In this document: positions 63,870 through 64,000 of the stretch, one piece after another
How positions within the stretch are numbered: position 1 is the stretch's first letter
Layout: each line of letters begins with the position of its first letter
NCBI GenBank assembly: GCA_900095095.1
Contig: FMBT01000361.1
Coordinates: 1 to 64,000, forward strand
Source of the DNA: Fragilariopsis cylindrus CCMP1102
Taxonomy: Eukaryota; Bacillariophyta; Bacillariophyceae; Bacillariales; Bacillariaceae
Length of the DNA: 64,000 nt
Direction: 5' to 3'
The notes under the pieces: generated by a model
Told to the model about the DNA's origin: nothing
What the model saw: the letters and a program-made list of their open reading frames with translations, nothing else
Databases searched by the model: none
Program-made: the position numbers and the translations under genes

Positions 63870-64000
63870 ATGTTGGATGAAGAAGAATCGAAGGACGACG
63901 AGCAGGATTATGATTTGCCAAATTTATATTCAATTCTTAACCTCAGTCAAGATGCTAGCAGCGACGAAGTGAAAAGGGCATACAAAACGCTTTCTTCTAG
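63870..64000 (+). CDS. J-domain (DnaJ-like) protein, 5' end only
   Basis: From the ATG at 63870 the frame is open to the window edge, giving 43 codons. After an acidic opening (MLDEEESKDDEQDYDLPN) comes LYSILNLSQDASSDEVKRAY, which is helix I and the start of helix II of a J-domain. The HPD tripeptide that would prove Hsp70 co-chaperone function lies beyond the edge. The early position of the J-domain and the LPNLYSILNLS wording recall DNAJC11-type proteins, but this is tentative. Confidence 0.75.
   Translation, partial: MLDEEESKDDEQDYDLPNLYSILNLSQDASSDEVKRAYKTLSS

Overview
This window is nuclear DNA of a eukaryotic alga, most likely a diatom or close stramenopile relative. Three things point that way. 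Genes carry short GT-AG introns (about 70-400 bp) and are packed on both strands. At least four proteins (at 14.1, 26.5, 51.2 and 55.9 kb) start with a signal peptide followed by a phenylalanine in an ASAF-like context, the bipartite plastid presequence of red-lineage secondary plastids. The gene at 17.6 kb belongs to a small-protein family with a TLGDNP core that I associate with diatoms. The DNA is AT-rich, and many proteins carry long Asp, Asn, Gln or Ser runs encoded by trinucleotide repeats. I see no rRNA or tRNA gene, CRISPR array, operon or complete transposon.

Layout. 0.7-3.3 kb: a divergent pair of DUF1349 paralogues. 3.8-8.1 kb: a CREST-like membrane protein and a kinesin. 8.6-12.5 kb: homocysteine S-methyltransferase and a CCX/NCLX-type cation/Ca2+ exchanger. 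12.5-17.6 kb: gene-poor DNA with one small plastid-type protein. 17.6-22.6 kb: the TLGDNP-family protein and an 11-exon PLP aminotransferase. 24.5-26.5 kb: a probably plastid-targeted MATE transporter, flanked on both sides by copies of a MITE-like element. 27.4-33.1 kb: a 1,844-residue membrane protein with two Cache-like sensor modules, four membrane segments and a cytosolic von Willebrand A domain. 33.3-38.3 kb: holocytochrome c synthase, proline iminopeptidase and a Bmt2-type rRNA methyltransferase. 38.8-42.8 kb: a short SNARE-N-terminus-like ORF, an EamA/DMT transporter and a membrane-anchored phytochelatin synthase. 42.9-48.9 kb: a single-pass protein with a predicted beta-propeller, a TatD hydrolase and an NPPY methyltransferase. 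49.4-63.1 kb: a METTL22-like gene, plastid ClpP, a DUF1769 protein, a plastid ABC-F ATPase, a secreted acidic protein and an ADO/PCO-type thiol dioxygenase. A J-domain gene runs off the right edge.

The genes look like unrelated housekeeping and membrane functions rather than one pathway. Some themes recur: plastid protein handling (ClpP, ABC-F), metal and ion handling (Ca2+ exchanger, phytochelatin synthase, MATE), and RNA or base methylation (Bmt2, METTL22-like, NPPY enzyme).

Two signals stand out. First, reading frames are broken many times in the METTL22-like, DUF1769 and dioxygenase genes, and once each in a DUF1349 gene and the secreted protein. The breaks often fall in homopolymers or microsatellites, while ClpP and ABC-F between them are intact. 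I cannot separate assembly indels from true decay. Second, the Cache/HAMP/vWA protein has a domain order I do not know from any described receptor, and it is the best candidate here for an undescribed system. Two adjacent introns of the aminotransferase are also clearly related to each other.
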